Positions 52,961-63,299 of a stretch of DNA of 64,000 bases are shown here, piece by piece. Both the position numbers and the translations under genes were made by a program. The notes under the pieces are model-generated. The model made no database searches. It was not told where the DNA came from and saw only the letters and a list, made by a program, of their open reading frames with translations. Source of the DNA: Methylomonas sp. MK1 (GTDB lineage: Bacteria; Pseudomonadota; Gammaproteobacteria; Methylococcales; Methylomonadaceae); contig NZ_AQOV01000001.1 of NCBI RefSeq assembly GCF_000365425.1, positions 2,728,001 to 2,792,000 of the forward strand, in the 5' to 3' direction. Positions within the stretch are counted from its first letter, which is position 1. The number at the start of each line of letters is the position of its first letter.

Positions 52961-54976
52961 TTAAAGAACGGCTTCCACATTAGCGACGACATTGTCCACG
53001 GTAAAGCCGAACTCTTTGAAGAGTTGACCTGCCGGGGCCGATTCGCCGAAACGGTCCAATCCTACGACTCTACCCGCGCTGCCGGCATATTTCCACCAGC
53101 TGTCGGTTACTCCCGCTTCTACTACCACGCGCTTGGTAACGCTTGGCGGCAATACGCTGTCTTTGTACGCTTGGTCTTGCGCTTCAAAGACATTGGTCGA
53201 TGGCAAGGACACCACGCGGATGTTTTTGCCTTTGGCTTCCAGCGCTTCAGCGGCTTTAACCGCCAATTCCACTTCAGAGCCGGTGGCAATGATGATGGCA
53301 TCCGGGGTACCGGCACTGTCTTTCAGGATGTAGCCACCTTTACTGATGCCGTCAATCTGGGCTTGGCTGCGCGCCATGTGCGCCAGGTTTTGCCGGGAAA
53401 AGATCAGGGTGCTCGGTCCATCTTGACGTTCGATCGCGGCTTTCCAGCACACGGCCGACTCGACGGCGTCGCAAGGGCGCCAGACCTGCATGTTCGGAAT
53501 CATGCGCAGGGTGGCGGTTTGTTCGACGGGTTGGTGAGTCGGACCGTCTTCGCCCAGACCGATAGAGTCGTGGGTGTAAACGAAGATGGTCGGAATTTTC
53601 ATCAACGCGGCCATGCGCAGGGCGTTACGGGCGTATTCACTGAACATCAGGAAGGTAGCGCCGTAGGGTTTGAAGCCACCGTGCAGGGTGATGCCGTTCA
53701 TGATGGCGGACATACCGAATTCACGCACACCGTAGTAGACGTAGTTGCCGTCGAAGCCCGGTTGGTTGACGTCTTTGCAGCCGGACCACAGGGTCAGGTT
53801 GGAGCCGGCCAAGTCGGCAGAGCCGCCCAGCAGTTCGGGCAACAAGGGGCCAAAGCCGTTCAGGGTGTTTTGCGACGCTTTACGGCTGGCGATGGTTTCG
53901 CCTTTTTCGTTGACGGCCGCAATGAAGGCGTTGGATTTTGCCGCCCAATCGGCCGGCAGTTCATTTTTGATGACCCGACGTTCGAATTCGGCTGCCAATT
54001 CCGGATGTGCGGCTTGATACGCAGCAAATTTGGCGTTCCAGGCGCTTTCCAGTTGGGCACCTTTGGCGTTGGCATCCCAACCGGCTTTGATGTCGGCAGG
54101 AATGTCGAACGGCGCATGCGACCAACCCAGATTTTCACGGGTCAGGGCGATTTCCGCTTCACCTAAGGCCGCACCGTGGCATTCTTCTTTGCCTTGTTTG
54201 TTCGGCGAACCGAAACCGATGGTGGTTTGGCAGCAGATGATGCTCGGTTTGTCAGTGACTTTTTTCGCAGCTTCGATAGCAGCTTTCACTGCATCGGCGT
54301 CGTGACCGTCGACTTTGGGGATGACGTGCCAGCCGTAGGCTTCGAAACGTTTGGGCGTGTCGTCCAGGAACCAGCCGGCGACGTTGCCATGACCGCGGAC
54401 TTCGCCGTCGATGGAGATGTTGTTGTCGTCGTAGAAGGCGATCAGTTTGCCCAGTTTCATGGAGCCGGCCAGGGAGCAGGCTTCGTGGGAGATACCTTCC
54501 ATCAAGCAGCCGTCACCCAGGAAGACGTAGGTGTGGTGGTCGACGATGTCGTGGCCCGGACGGTTGAATTGACCGGCCAGGGTGCGTTCTGCCAGGGCAA
54601 AACCGACCGCGTTGGTGATACCTTGTCCCAAGGGACCCGTGGTGGTTTCGACGCCGTCGGTGTAACCGTATTCAGGGTGTCCTGGGGTTTGCGAGTGCAG
54701 TTGGCGGAACTGTTTCAGTTCTTCAATCGGCAGATTGTAGCCGGCCAAGTGCAGCAAGGAATAAATCAGCATGGAGCCATGACCGTTGGACAGGATGAAG
54801 CGGTCGCGGTTGGGCCATTTGGGGTTGCTGGGGTTGTGTTGCAGAAAATCGTTCCACAATACTTCTGCGATGTCGGCCATCCCCATCGGTGCACCGGGGT
54901 GCCCGGAGTTGGCTTTCTGTACGGCGTCCATGCTAAGTGCGCGGATGGCGTTCGCTAAGTCTCGGCGCGAAGGCAT
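52961..54976 (-). CDS. tkt: Transketolase
   Basis: A 671-residue thiamine-diphosphate transketolase. The ThDP motif [21 protein letters not shown]-terminal [30 protein letters not shown] middle region ([16 protein letters not shown]) and [19 protein letters not shown] are all present. It moves two-carbon units to regenerate ribulose 5-P. AAAAGGAGACC precedes the ATG and a candidate promoter is 24 bases upstream. It is of normal length. Confidence 0.97.
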   Translation of the reverse strand: MPSRRDLANAIRALSMDAVQKANSGHPGAPMGMADIAEVLWNDFLQHNPSNPKWPNRDRFILSNGHGSMLIYSLLHLAGYNLPIEELKQFRQLHSQTPGHPEYGYTDGVETTTGPLGQGITNAVGFALAERTLAGQFNRPGHDIVDHHTYVFLGDGCLMEGISHEACSLAGSMKLGKLIAFYDDNNISIDGEVRGHGNVAGWFLDDTPKRFEAYGWHVIPKVDGHDADAVKAAIEAAKKVTDKPSIICCQTTIGFGSPNKQGKEECHGAALGEAEIALTRENLGWSHAPFDIPADIKAGWDANAKGAQLESAWNAKFAAYQAAHPELAAEFERRVIKNELPADWAAKSNAFIAAVNEKGETIASRKASQNTLNGFGPLLPELLGGSADLAGSNLTLWSGCKDVNQPGFDGNYVYYGVREFGMSAIMNGITLHGGFKPYGATFLMFSEYARNALRMAALMKIPTIFVYTHDSIGLGEDGPTHQPVEQTATLRMIPNMQVWRPCDAVESAVCWKAAIERQDGPSTLIFSRQNLAHMARSQAQIDGISKGGYILKDSAGTPDAIIIATGSEVELAVKAAEALEAKGKNIRVVSLPSTNVFEAQDQAYKDSVLPPSVTKRVVVEAGVTDSWWKYAGSAGRVVGLDRFGESAPAGQLFKEFGFTVDNVVANVEAVL

Positions 54977-54999
54977 GTTGGTCTCCTTTTTATTTTGTT

Positions 55000-55027
55000 A
55001 TTTTAGTTGCGACATTTGATTACTCAA
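55000..55027 (-). promoter_or_regulatory. Putative sigma-70 promoter of tkt
   Basis: On the minus strand TTGAGT and TAAAAT are 16 bases apart, ending 24 bases before the tkt ATG. The -10 matches 5 of 6 consensus positions and the -35 four of 6. It lies downstream of the phi terminator, so tkt and the genes after it can be transcribed separately from hps-phi. Confidence 0.45.
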
Positions 55028-55131
55028 ACATCACTCTGGCTGAGGCTGGTAAATACAAGGAAGACCAAAACCACACTCTCGTTCATTCAGACTGCTGGAA
55101 TCGGTATCGCCTTGACACCCGAATGTAATGT

Positions 55132-55167
55132 AAAAAACCCGTGACCGAATCTCTCCGGCCACAGGTT
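55132..55167 (-). terminator. Rho-independent terminator of the hps-phi operon
   Basis: On the minus strand AACCTGTGGCCG pairs with CGGTCACGGGTT across 12 positions (two G-U pairs) with an 8-base loop and is followed by a T-run. It begins 12 bases after the phi stop codon, so the hps-phi transcript probably ends here. Confidence 0.85.
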
Positions 55168-55178
55168 CACACGCTAAG

Positions 55179-55712
55179 TTATTCCAAATTGGCGTGTCTT
55201 GATCTCATCTCTTCTTCTGCAATGCCTTTGTCATGGATTACATGCGAAATTGTCGCTTCCAGGAAAAACAAGGTAGACAATTCAAACACAGTACCCATAG
55301 GCATGCCTTTGACTTTACCGTATTGTTCGGATCTGCCGATTTGCAAAGTGACATCAGCCATGTCGCCAATCGTTGAATCGTCCTTAGCCGAAATCAACAC
55401 AATCTTTGCGCCGACTTCTTTGGCTTTTTTGGTAAAGGCAATCAACTGCTCGGTTTCACCAGAGCCGGAAATAATGATCAACAAATCGCCAGCTTTGATG
55501 CTTGGCGTAACAATTTCACCGACAACGCTAACGTCATAGCCGCCATGCATCAAACGCATAGCAAAGAAATTGCCGACTAGCTTTGAACGGCCAGCGCCCG
55601 ATATAAAAATGCGCTTAGCCTGATCCAGCATGTCCACCAAGGTTTTGTCATGCGAGTCGGGTGTCGCTTCCAGAATCCCTGAGATTTTGTCAATAATTAA
55701 CTGCTGATGCAT
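55179..55712 (-). CDS. phi: 6-phospho-3-hexuloisomerase
   Basis: A 177-residue SIS-domain isomerase that converts hexulose 6-phosphate to fructose 6-phosphate, the second step of formaldehyde fixation. SIS motifs: IFISGAGRSKLVGNFFAMRL, LIIISGSGETEQLIAFTKKA, and the catalytic C-terminal FELSTLFFLEATISHVI. It starts 3 bases after hps. The pair is the hallmark of RuMP methylotrophy (hxlAB in Bacillus). Confidence 0.97.
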   Translation of the reverse strand: MHQQLIIDKISGILEATPDSHDKTLVDMLDQAKRIFISGAGRSKLVGNFFAMRLMHGGYDVSVVGEIVTPSIKAGDLLIIISGSGETEQLIAFTKKAKEVGAKIVLISAKDDSTIGDMADVTLQIGRSEQYGKVKGMPMGTVFELSTLFFLEATISHVIHDKGIAEEEMRSRHANLE

Positions 55713-55715
55713 GAC

Positions 55716-56363
55716 TTATACCGCCGCTGCGTCAACCAATTCACGGATTTCACGAGCAGCTTCAGCAGGTGAAGGAGCACCGTAAATAGCAGCACCAACA
55801 ACGATGATGTTGGCGCCAGCTTCAACGACTTGTTGTACAGTCGCTTGTTTGATACCGCCAGCGACAGAGATACGCACATTCAGGCCCAAACGAGCGATGT
55901 CGTTCAGATCGGTAAATGGCGTGTGACCGGCTGCTTGTGCGTCGAGACCTGTGTGAATACCAACGATTTGCGCGCCCAATTTAACAGACTCTCTCGCGCA
56001 TTCGGCTTTGTCGGCCACGTTGATCAAGTCGATTTGAGTTTCAGCGCCATGTTTTTTCGCAGCCTTGATAACGCCTGCGATAGTAGCCAAACCGGATACG
56101 CCCAACACGGTGCAGATATCCGCGCCAGCAGCATAAAAAGCACCGGCTTCGTATTCGCCTGCGTCCATGGTTTTCAGGTCAACCAACAACAATTTATCTG
56201 GGTAGCGTTGTCTCAGTTCTTTAACCAAGTTGATACCGTTGTATTTAATGCAAGGAGTGCCGATTTCAAAAATGTCGACATAGGGTGCTACTTGATCTGC
56301 CAATGCAACTGTTTGGTTGAAATCCAGTGAATCCAACGCCATTTGAATTAATGGTCTTGCCAT
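55716..56363 (-). CDS. hps: 3-hexulose-6-phosphate synthase
   Basis: A 215-residue TIM barrel of the OMP decarboxylase superfamily that condenses formaldehyde with ribulose 5-phosphate. The start at 56363 (GGAG upstream) gives the usual MARPLIQMALDSLDF; 19 extra upstream codons are unlikely. Active-site DLKTMDAGEYEA (Asp-x-Lys-x-x-Asp), IGTPCIKYNG and the phosphate-binding VAGGIKQATV are intact. It heads the RuMP locus. Confidence 0.97.
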   Translation of the reverse strand: MARPLIQMALDSLDFNQTVALADQVAPYVDIFEIGTPCIKYNGINLVKELRQRYPDKLLLVDLKTMDAGEYEAGAFYAAGADICTVLGVSGLATIAGVIKAAKKHGAETQIDLINVADKAECARESVKLGAQIVGIHTGLDAQAAGHTPFTDLNDIARLGLNVRISVAGGIKQATVQQVVEAGANIIVVGAAIYGAPSPAEAAREIRELVDAAAV

Positions 56364-56392
56364 GTGATGTGCTCCGAAAGTTTTAATTTTTA

Positions 56393-56446
56393 GTAATAGC
56401 CGATTCTTGCAAATTGCCACAACCCGCTAGGCTTGTCACGTACGTG
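56393..56446 (-). promoter_or_regulatory. Weak candidate promoter and palindrome upstream of hps
   Basis: On the minus strand TTGTGG (56417-56422) and TATTAC (56393-56398) are 18 bases apart. Upstream lies the 10-base palindrome CACGTACGTG (56437-56446), a possible operator. The promoter match is poor for so highly expressed a gene, so other elements may be involved. Confidence 0.3.
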
Positions 56447-56473
56447 TGATGCATTTGTAACTGTAAGGTAGAA

Positions 56474-56674
56474 ATGGGATATATGTCAATGCTTAGCAAC
56501 TACGCGCAGTCTATAGCTTATGCGGACAAATTGTTACTAGACAATTCCGCGACGGAACCTAAAGCTGAACAAACCCAAAGGCAAGCCGAGCAAAATTCAA
56601 TTTCCATTTTAGGATTCACCGCTTACGAGCTGATAAATCTTGATTTTTTTTTGGCTAATTGCCTATCCTCGTAG
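56474..56674 (+). CDS. Doubtful 66-residue ORF between hps and thpR
   Basis: An open frame starting at an ATG with AAGGTAG upstream. The product begins MGYMSMLSNYAQSIAYADKL, has a Glu/Gln-rich middle and a hydrophobic end. I recognise no family. The rest of the 425-base gap between hps and thpR shows nothing else beyond the hps promoter region, so this may be chance coding in a regulatory gap. Confidence 0.25.
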   Translation: MGYMSMLSNYAQSIAYADKLLLDNSATEPKAEQTQRQAEQNSISILGFTAYELINLDFFLANCLSS

Positions 56675-56788
56675 CAATAAAACAGCCCCCTTTAGCCTGC
56701 TCTCGGCACCCAAACCCCAGTATTTTACCTACCATCGAAAATATGAAAAAGTCATACCTCCATCTAACAACAACCGGAGAAGGACAGC

Positions 56789-57295
56789 TTGAAACGTCTC
56801 TTTTTTGCCTTATGGCCGGAACAAAACGGCAGACAACAATGCGCGGCGTTAATCAACAAACTAAACCGGACCGGAAAACCTGTTAAAGAAGCAAATTTAC
56901 ATGTCACCGTGTTGTTTTTAGGGAGAATTTCTCCAGAACAACAGGCCGGAATCACCGGGGAAGCGGGAAAACTGCCATCGCCGCCGATAACGTTGAGTTT
57001 TGACCGCCTGAGTTTCTGGAAAAAACCTGCCGTACTATGCCTGACTGCCTGTCAATTCGATCAAAGCGTGTCGATATTAAACAAAAACTTGGCCCGCATA
57101 GCCAAACAACAAGGCATACCCATCGAAAACAGACCATTCAAGCCGCACGTCACTTTAGTTAAAAAGGCTAATTCGGCAATCGATCTCGATTTCGTCCCCA
57201 TTCTTTGGCGATCAAACGGCTTCTGCTTGGTAGAATCCTGCTCAGGATCGGATGGTGTCGAATACCGGATCATTCAGCACTGGCCGGCAATCTAG
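56789..57295 (+). CDS. thpR: RNA 2',3'-cyclic phosphodiesterase (2H superfamily, ThpR)
   Basis: A 168-residue 2H phosphoesterase with both catalytic HxT motifs, HVTVLFLG near residue 40 and HVTLVKKA near residue 120, and the start KRLFFALWPEQNGRQQCAAL. It opens 2',3'-cyclic phosphates or ligates tRNA halves in vitro. The start codon is TTG, preceded by GGAGAAGGA at good spacing; no ATG in frame gives a complete domain. Confidence 0.93.
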   Translation: MKRLFFALWPEQNGRQQCAALINKLNRTGKPVKEANLHVTVLFLGRISPEQQAGITGEAGKLPSPPITLSFDRLSFWKKPAVLCLTACQFDQSVSILNKNLARIAKQQGIPIENRPFKPHVTLVKKANSAIDLDFVPILWRSNGFCLVESCSGSDGVEYRIIQHWPAI

Positions 57296-57323
57296 CCCCC
57301 CATAAAAAAACAGGAGACTAATC

Positions 57324-57671
57324 ATGCCCTTTTTAAAATTGAACACCAACTCAACGCTGGACAAGGAACTGAAATCAAAATTGCTAGGCGAGCTATCGCA
57401 ACTGGTGTCCAAAGAGACAGGCAAACCAGAGCGCTATGTCATGATTAGTATTGAGGAACACAACGCCATGCTGTTTGCCGGCAACACATCGCCCCTAGCA
57501 TATCTGGAATGCAAGAGCATTGGCCTGAGCAGTAGCCAAGCCAAAAACTTGTCCGCATCAATATGCCAATTGCTCAATACCCGGCTTTCAATCCCTCAAG
57601 ATCGGATATATATCGAGTTCAGTAACTGTCCGGCTGATTTTTGGGGCTGGAACGGCTCGACATTTGGCTAA
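57324..57671 (+). CDS. MIF-like tautomerase (phenylpyruvate tautomerase family)
   Basis: A 115-residue single-domain tautomerase with Pro directly after Met (MPFLKLNTNS), the catalytic base of the macrophage-migration-inhibitory-factor fold. The YVMISIEEHNAMLFAG region and the end RIYIEFSNCPADFWGWNGST closely match MIF proteins; the length is exactly that of the family. It lies 28 bases after thpR on the same strand. The bacterial substrate is unknown. Confidence 0.9.
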   Translation: MPFLKLNTNSTLDKELKSKLLGELSQLVSKETGKPERYVMISIEEHNAMLFAGNTSPLAYLECKSIGLSSSQAKNLSASICQLLNTRLSIPQDRIYIEFSNCPADFWGWNGSTFG

Positions 57672-57767
57672 ACCACCCGGACGTCGAATATGTACGAGTG
57701 TGTATTTCAGACAAAACAGACTCAAATGAGTTGGCAGGCCAAACCCAAGCACGCCAACTCAGTCGCC

Positions 57768-58094
57768 TTATTTTGATTTTTTGGCTTCTTGGGGTTTTTC
57801 CGGCTTCTCTGGCTTATCGGTTTTCACTGCAGTAGCGGGGGCAGGATCGCCAATCAAGATATTCTTTTCATTCTGCTGGATGGTTTTCTCACCAATTCCC
57901 GGCACATTTTCCAGATCTTTCAATGATTTAAAATCACCATGCTCCTTCCTGTATTGGACCACGGCCTCGGCCTTCTTCGGACCTATGCCGGTCAGCGTCT
58001 TGGCAATAGTGTCAGCATCAGCTTGGTTGATATTGATAGGATCGGCCAAAACGACAAAAGAACACAGCATTAAAAGCATAAATAACTTTTTCAT
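57768..58094 (-). CDS. ComEA-like helix-hairpin-helix protein
   Basis: A 108-residue secreted protein: a signal peptide (MKKLFMLLMLCSFVVLA), then a single ComEA helix-hairpin-helix domain (ININQADADTIAKTLTGIGP, then KDLENVPGIGEKTI) and a low-complexity Lys/Pro/Glu tail. Relatives bind DNA in the periplasm during natural transformation. No other competence gene is nearby. It is a short, stand-alone form common in Gram-negatives. Confidence 0.9.
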   Translation of the reverse strand: MKKLFMLLMLCSFVVLADPININQADADTIAKTLTGIGPKKAEAVVQYRKEHGDFKSLKDLENVPGIGEKTIQQNEKNILIGDPAPATAVKTDKPEKPEKPQEAKKSK

Positions 58095-58166
58095 GGATTT
58101 TCTCCGACTTAAGATAAATAAAGAACGCCCGGACGAATCAGCTCATGAAAAATCAGCTGATCTTGT

Positions 58167-58186
58167 GGGCTAGGCAATCTTAGCCC
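58167..58186. other. Small hairpin between cmoB and comEA
   Basis: GGGCTA and TAGCCC form a 6-bp stem with an 8-base loop. On the plus strand it is followed by TTTCTTTC, but both neighbouring genes are on the minus strand. It may be a minor 3' structure after cmoB. Confidence 0.3.
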
Positions 58187-58226
58187 TTTCTTTCAATTTT
58201 ACAATTCAAAAACAAAAATCCGCTGA

Positions 58227-59198
58227 TTAGTCGACGCTAGCCACAATCACCGCCCGAACCGGCGCCGGCAAGCCTTCGCAAGTCAAATCCGGAGTATGCG
58301 GATCCAAAAATTCCGCCAAAGAATGAAACCGCATCCATTCGGTACTGCGTTGCTCCTCGACAGAGGTTTTGGAAACATCGGCTAGGCGAATATTTTTAAA
58401 TCCGCAACGACGCATCCATAACATCAAAGCTGCGCAGCTAGGTAAAAACCACACATTGCGCATTTGCGCATAACGCCCCTCCGGCACCAACACTTGTTCC
58501 GAATTGCCTTCAACCACCAGAGTCTCCAAAATCAATTCGCCGCCCGAACGCAAACAGCCCTTTAATTCCAGCAAATGATCGATAGGCGAGCGACGGTGAT
58601 ACAACACCCCCATCGAAAACACCGTATCGAACAACCCCATGTTGGGCGGCACATCTTCTATCCCCAGCGGCAATAGATAAATCGGCGCTTCGCCGTGCAG
58701 CTTACGGATAGCCTGAAACTGCATCACGCTGAGCAAAGTAGGGTCAATGCCAACCACCAGTCTCGCTCCCGCACCGAGCGTGCGCCAACAATGATAACCA
58801 TTGCCACACCCGACATCCAAAACCAGTCGATTCCGTAGTGGTGCAATCTGTTCTTTCAGCCTATTCCATTTCCAATCCGAGCGCCATTCGGTATCGATGT
58901 CGATGCCAAATATCCGATAAGGCCCTTTCCGCCAAGGATGCAGCTGCATCAATTGTTCGCGTAAACCGGCCCGCACCTCTTCGGAAATATCCTCTGCCTG
59001 ACCTATTCTGACACTCTCCAACAAATCGACACTGGACGGCATCAAGTCCGGCAAATCCTCTACTGCCTGTTGCCAGCGCTTTAGATCGCCATGCGACGAA
59101 TCCGCAAAAGCCGCCGCCAATTGCTCAGGCAAACGGTTTACCCAGACTTCGTCGCCGGCCGCCGCCAATGTTTGATAAAGACCTTCGTAAAGCGTCAT
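58227..59198 (-). CDS. cmoB: tRNA U34 carboxymethyltransferase CmoB
   Basis: A 323-residue enzyme that transfers the carboxymethyl group from carboxy-SAM to 5-hydroxyuridine at tRNA position 34. The start at 59198 overlaps the cmoA stop as ATGA. Conserved parts: HPWRKGPYRIFGIDIDTEWR, SDWKWNRLKEQI, LDVGCGNGYHCWRTLGAGAR and FDTVFSMGVLYHRRSPIDHL. It is the second gene of the cmoAB pair. Length matches E. coli CmoB. Confidence 0.96.
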   Translation of the reverse strand: MTLYEGLYQTLAAAGDEVWVNRLPEQLAAAFADSSHGDLKRWQQAVEDLPDLMPSSVDLLESVRIGQAEDISEEVRAGLREQLMQLHPWRKGPYRIFGIDIDTEWRSDWKWNRLKEQIAPLRNRLVLDVGCGNGYHCWRTLGAGARLVVGIDPTLLSVMQFQAIRKLHGEAPIYLLPLGIEDVPPNMGLFDTVFSMGVLYHRRSPIDHLLELKGCLRSGGELILETLVVEGNSEQVLVPEGRYAQMRNVWFLPSCAALMLWMRRCGFKNIRLADVSKTSVEEQRSTEWMRFHSLAEFLDPHTPDLTCEGLPAPVRAVIVASVD

Positions 59199-59926
59199 TT
59201 CAATGCAATCATCGAAGCGAAGTTGAAATACTGAAACCAAACTTCCGCGCTGGCGAACCCCGCCGCTTTCAGGCGCTGTTGATGCGCAGCAAAGGCTTCC
59301 GGTATCAACACATTCTCGAGGGCGCTGCGCTTTTGGCTGATTTCCAGCTCGCTATAGCCTTGGGCTTTTTTAAATAAATGATGCATATCAATCTGCAAAG
59401 CCTGCTGTCGAGCATCGTCGAACGCCAGCTTTTCTGACAAAATCAAAATCCCGCCCGGCAACAAACCGCGATAGATCGTGGTCAAAAAAGCCTGCCGATC
59501 AGCCAACGGAATAAACTGCAACGTAAAATTCAGCACAACCACCGAGGCATTGCTAATCGCCATGTCGCGAATATCAGCACAGACGATTTCTATCTCGGCT
59601 CCGCCGGACACACCCGACAGATTTTGTCGGCATTGCTGAACCATTGCAGCCGAACAATCCACAGCAACGATTCGGCAATTCTTAGTGGTGATTTGCTGAT
59701 GCATAGCCAAGGTCGCCGCCCCCAACGAGCAGCCCAAATCGTAGCAAACGCTATCTTCCTTGGCAAAGCGTGCCGCCAATAAACCGATAGCCGAGATGAT
59801 GGTGCTGTAACCGGGAACCGAGCGCTGGATCATGTCTGGAAAGACTTTGACGACAGCTTCGTCGAAGGAAAAAGCGCCAATTTCGCCCAGCGGACTGGCG
59901 TACAGAGAGTCTTTAGCGGATTGCAT
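59195..59926 (-). CDS. cmoA: Carboxy-SAM synthase CmoA
   Basis: A 243-residue methyltransferase-fold enzyme that makes carboxy-S-adenosylmethionine from SAM and prephenate for CmoB. The start at 59926 fits the family length. Features: FSFDEAVVKVFPDMIQRSVP, GYSTIISAIGLLAARF, YDLGCSLGAATLAM and VVLNFTLQFIPLADR. It is translationally coupled to cmoB by a 4-base overlap. Confidence 0.96.
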   Translation of the reverse strand: MQSAKDSLYASPLGEIGAFSFDEAVVKVFPDMIQRSVPGYSTIISAIGLLAARFAKEDSVCYDLGCSLGAATLAMHQQITTKNCRIVAVDCSAAMVQQCRQNLSGVSGGAEIEIVCADIRDMAISNASVVVLNFTLQFIPLADRQAFLTTIYRGLLPGGILILSEKLAFDDARQQALQIDMHHLFKKAQGYSELEISQKRSALENVLIPEAFAAHQQRLKAAGFASAEVWFQYFNFASMIALK

Positions 59927-59989
59927 ACAGATGGCGATTCCCGGCTGCCGTGAACAGCACAACCGGGAACATTTAAGAAGGGGAAAAAC

Positions 59990-61793
<1,804 letters not shown>

Positions 61794-61815
61794 CAACTAC
61801 ACAAATGGACTCGGC

Positions 61816-62391
61816 ATGAACGACGACCTAGATTTCGATGACAACAACTCGACCGACGAACCGCCTGAACAGCGCCGACGTTACTTCGGCCTGGAACAGG
61901 CGGTATTTATCCTACTGGTCGTTTTGTCGCTGTTAGGCATCGCTATCACTGAATTCAACCCGCACGATGGCTATGGCTATTGGTTATTTATGGTGATCGT
62001 GTTTGGCATGCTATCTATTTTCGTGTCCTGGCTGCAAACCAGAACCAACGACAACGACTTTGGCGACATCGTCAAAGCCCAAGGCCTGCATTGGCTGCAT
62101 ACACTGGTTGTGGTGATAGCCGCCGCATTGCTTAACAAATCCGAAGAGTTGTCCGACAGAAGCGCCAGCTTGGTGATTTTGTTGATCCTGGCCTTGGCGA
62201 CGATGCTGGATGGCATACGCATCGGCTGGCAATACAGCTTACTCGGCTTTTTCCTCGCGACCTGCGCGCTGATCGTCGCCTATTTTGAGAACTTTATGCC
62301 TATCAGTATAGGACTGGGTGTGCTGGTGACAGCCTGCACCTTCCTCTGGGAATATTGGCGCAGCAAATACAGTACCGATGATGAAAATTGA
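61816..62391 (+). CDS. Unrecognised membrane protein between hemB and aroE
   Basis: A 191-residue protein: an acidic N-terminus (MNDDLDFDDNNSTDEPPEQ), then an RRR stretch and about five or six TM helices from residue 27 onward, ending in a charged tail. A conserved-looking TRTNDNDFGDIVKAQGLHWL loop lies between TM2 and TM3. I do not recognise a named family. It starts 23 bases after hemB and overlaps aroE by 14 bases (or 11 if aroE starts at its second ATG), so it belongs to a hemB-aroE operon. Confidence 0.75.
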   Translation: MNDDLDFDDNNSTDEPPEQRRRYFGLEQAVFILLVVLSLLGIAITEFNPHDGYGYWLFMVIVFGMLSIFVSWLQTRTNDNDFGDIVKAQGLHWLHTLVVVIAAALLNKSEELSDRSASLVILLILALATMLDGIRIGWQYSLLGFFLATCALIVAYFENFMPISIGLGVLVTACTFLWEYWRSKYSTDDEN

Positions 62392-63226
62392 TAATTACGC
62401 GGTATTCGGCCAACCGATCAGCCACAGTAAATCACCGCGCATCCATAAATTATTTGCCGAGCAAACCGGCCAACTCATGGACTACGTCGCCCAGGAGGTC
62501 CCTGCGGAAACTTTTGCAGCGGCTACCACCCATTTTTTCACCGAAGGCGGCAAAGGCCTGAATTGCACCGTCCCGCTCAAGGAACTGGCTTGGCAATATG
62601 CCGACCAACTGACAGAGCGCGCTCGTCAAGCAAAAGCCGTCAACACCTTAGTCCGCCAAGCGGATGACAGCATTTTGGGCGACAACACCGACGGCATCGG
62701 CTTGCTTAACGACTTAACAATAAACCATGCCATCACGCTGAAGGACGCCAAGATTTTGATTCTAGGGGCAGGAGGCGCCACACGCGGCATCGTCCCTCCC
62801 CTACTGGAACAACGGCCATCGACATTGGTCATCGTCAATCGCAATGCGGGCAAAGCCCAAGCTATTGCCGAGGACTTCGCGGAACTAGGCGCGGTGCAAG
62901 CTTGCGATTACGCTAATCTTATAGATCGCCAATTCGATTTGATCATCAACGCCACGTCGGCCAGCCTCAGCGGCGATTTGCCGCCCTTGCCCGCCGCGCT
63001 GTTGAAAGCGGGCGGTAGTTGCTACGATCTGGCTTATGCCAACCAAGCCACCGCATTTGTGACATGGGGCTTGGCGAATAACGCCGCGCACAGCCTGGAC
63101 GGCTTGGGCATGTTGGTAGAGCAGGCCGCCGAAGCGTTCTTTATTTGGCGAGGCGTGCGTCCGCACACATCGCCCGTAATTGGCCTGTTAAACGCCGAAA
63201 GAGAATTGCACAACACGAACGGATGA
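62378..63226 (+). CDS. aroE: Shikimate dehydrogenase AroE
   Basis: A 282-residue NADP-dependent enzyme of aromatic amino acid synthesis. Substrate-site GQPISHSKSPRIHKLFAEQT, catalytic Lys and Asp in NCTVPLKELAW and DNTDGIGLLNDL, NADP-binding LILGAGGATRGIVPPL, and NATSASLSGDLPPLP all fit. The two first codons are both ATG (62378 or 62381). Length is normal. Confidence 0.96.
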   Translation: MMKIDNYAVFGQPISHSKSPRIHKLFAEQTGQLMDYVAQEVPAETFAAATTHFFTEGGKGLNCTVPLKELAWQYADQLTERARQAKAVNTLVRQADDSILGDNTDGIGLLNDLTINHAITLKDAKILILGAGGATRGIVPPLLEQRPSTLVIVNRNAGKAQAIAEDFAELGAVQACDYANLIDRQFDLIINATSASLSGDLPPLPAALLKAGGSCYDLAYANQATAFVTWGLANNAAHSLDGLGMLVEQAAEAFFIWRGVRPHTSPVIGLLNAERELHNTNG

Positions 63227-63299
63227 AATTATTGACCGGGGCGATGTCCATGGTAACAATCTCCCCAAACCGCCCGCCATTAACGTTTACTGGAATACT

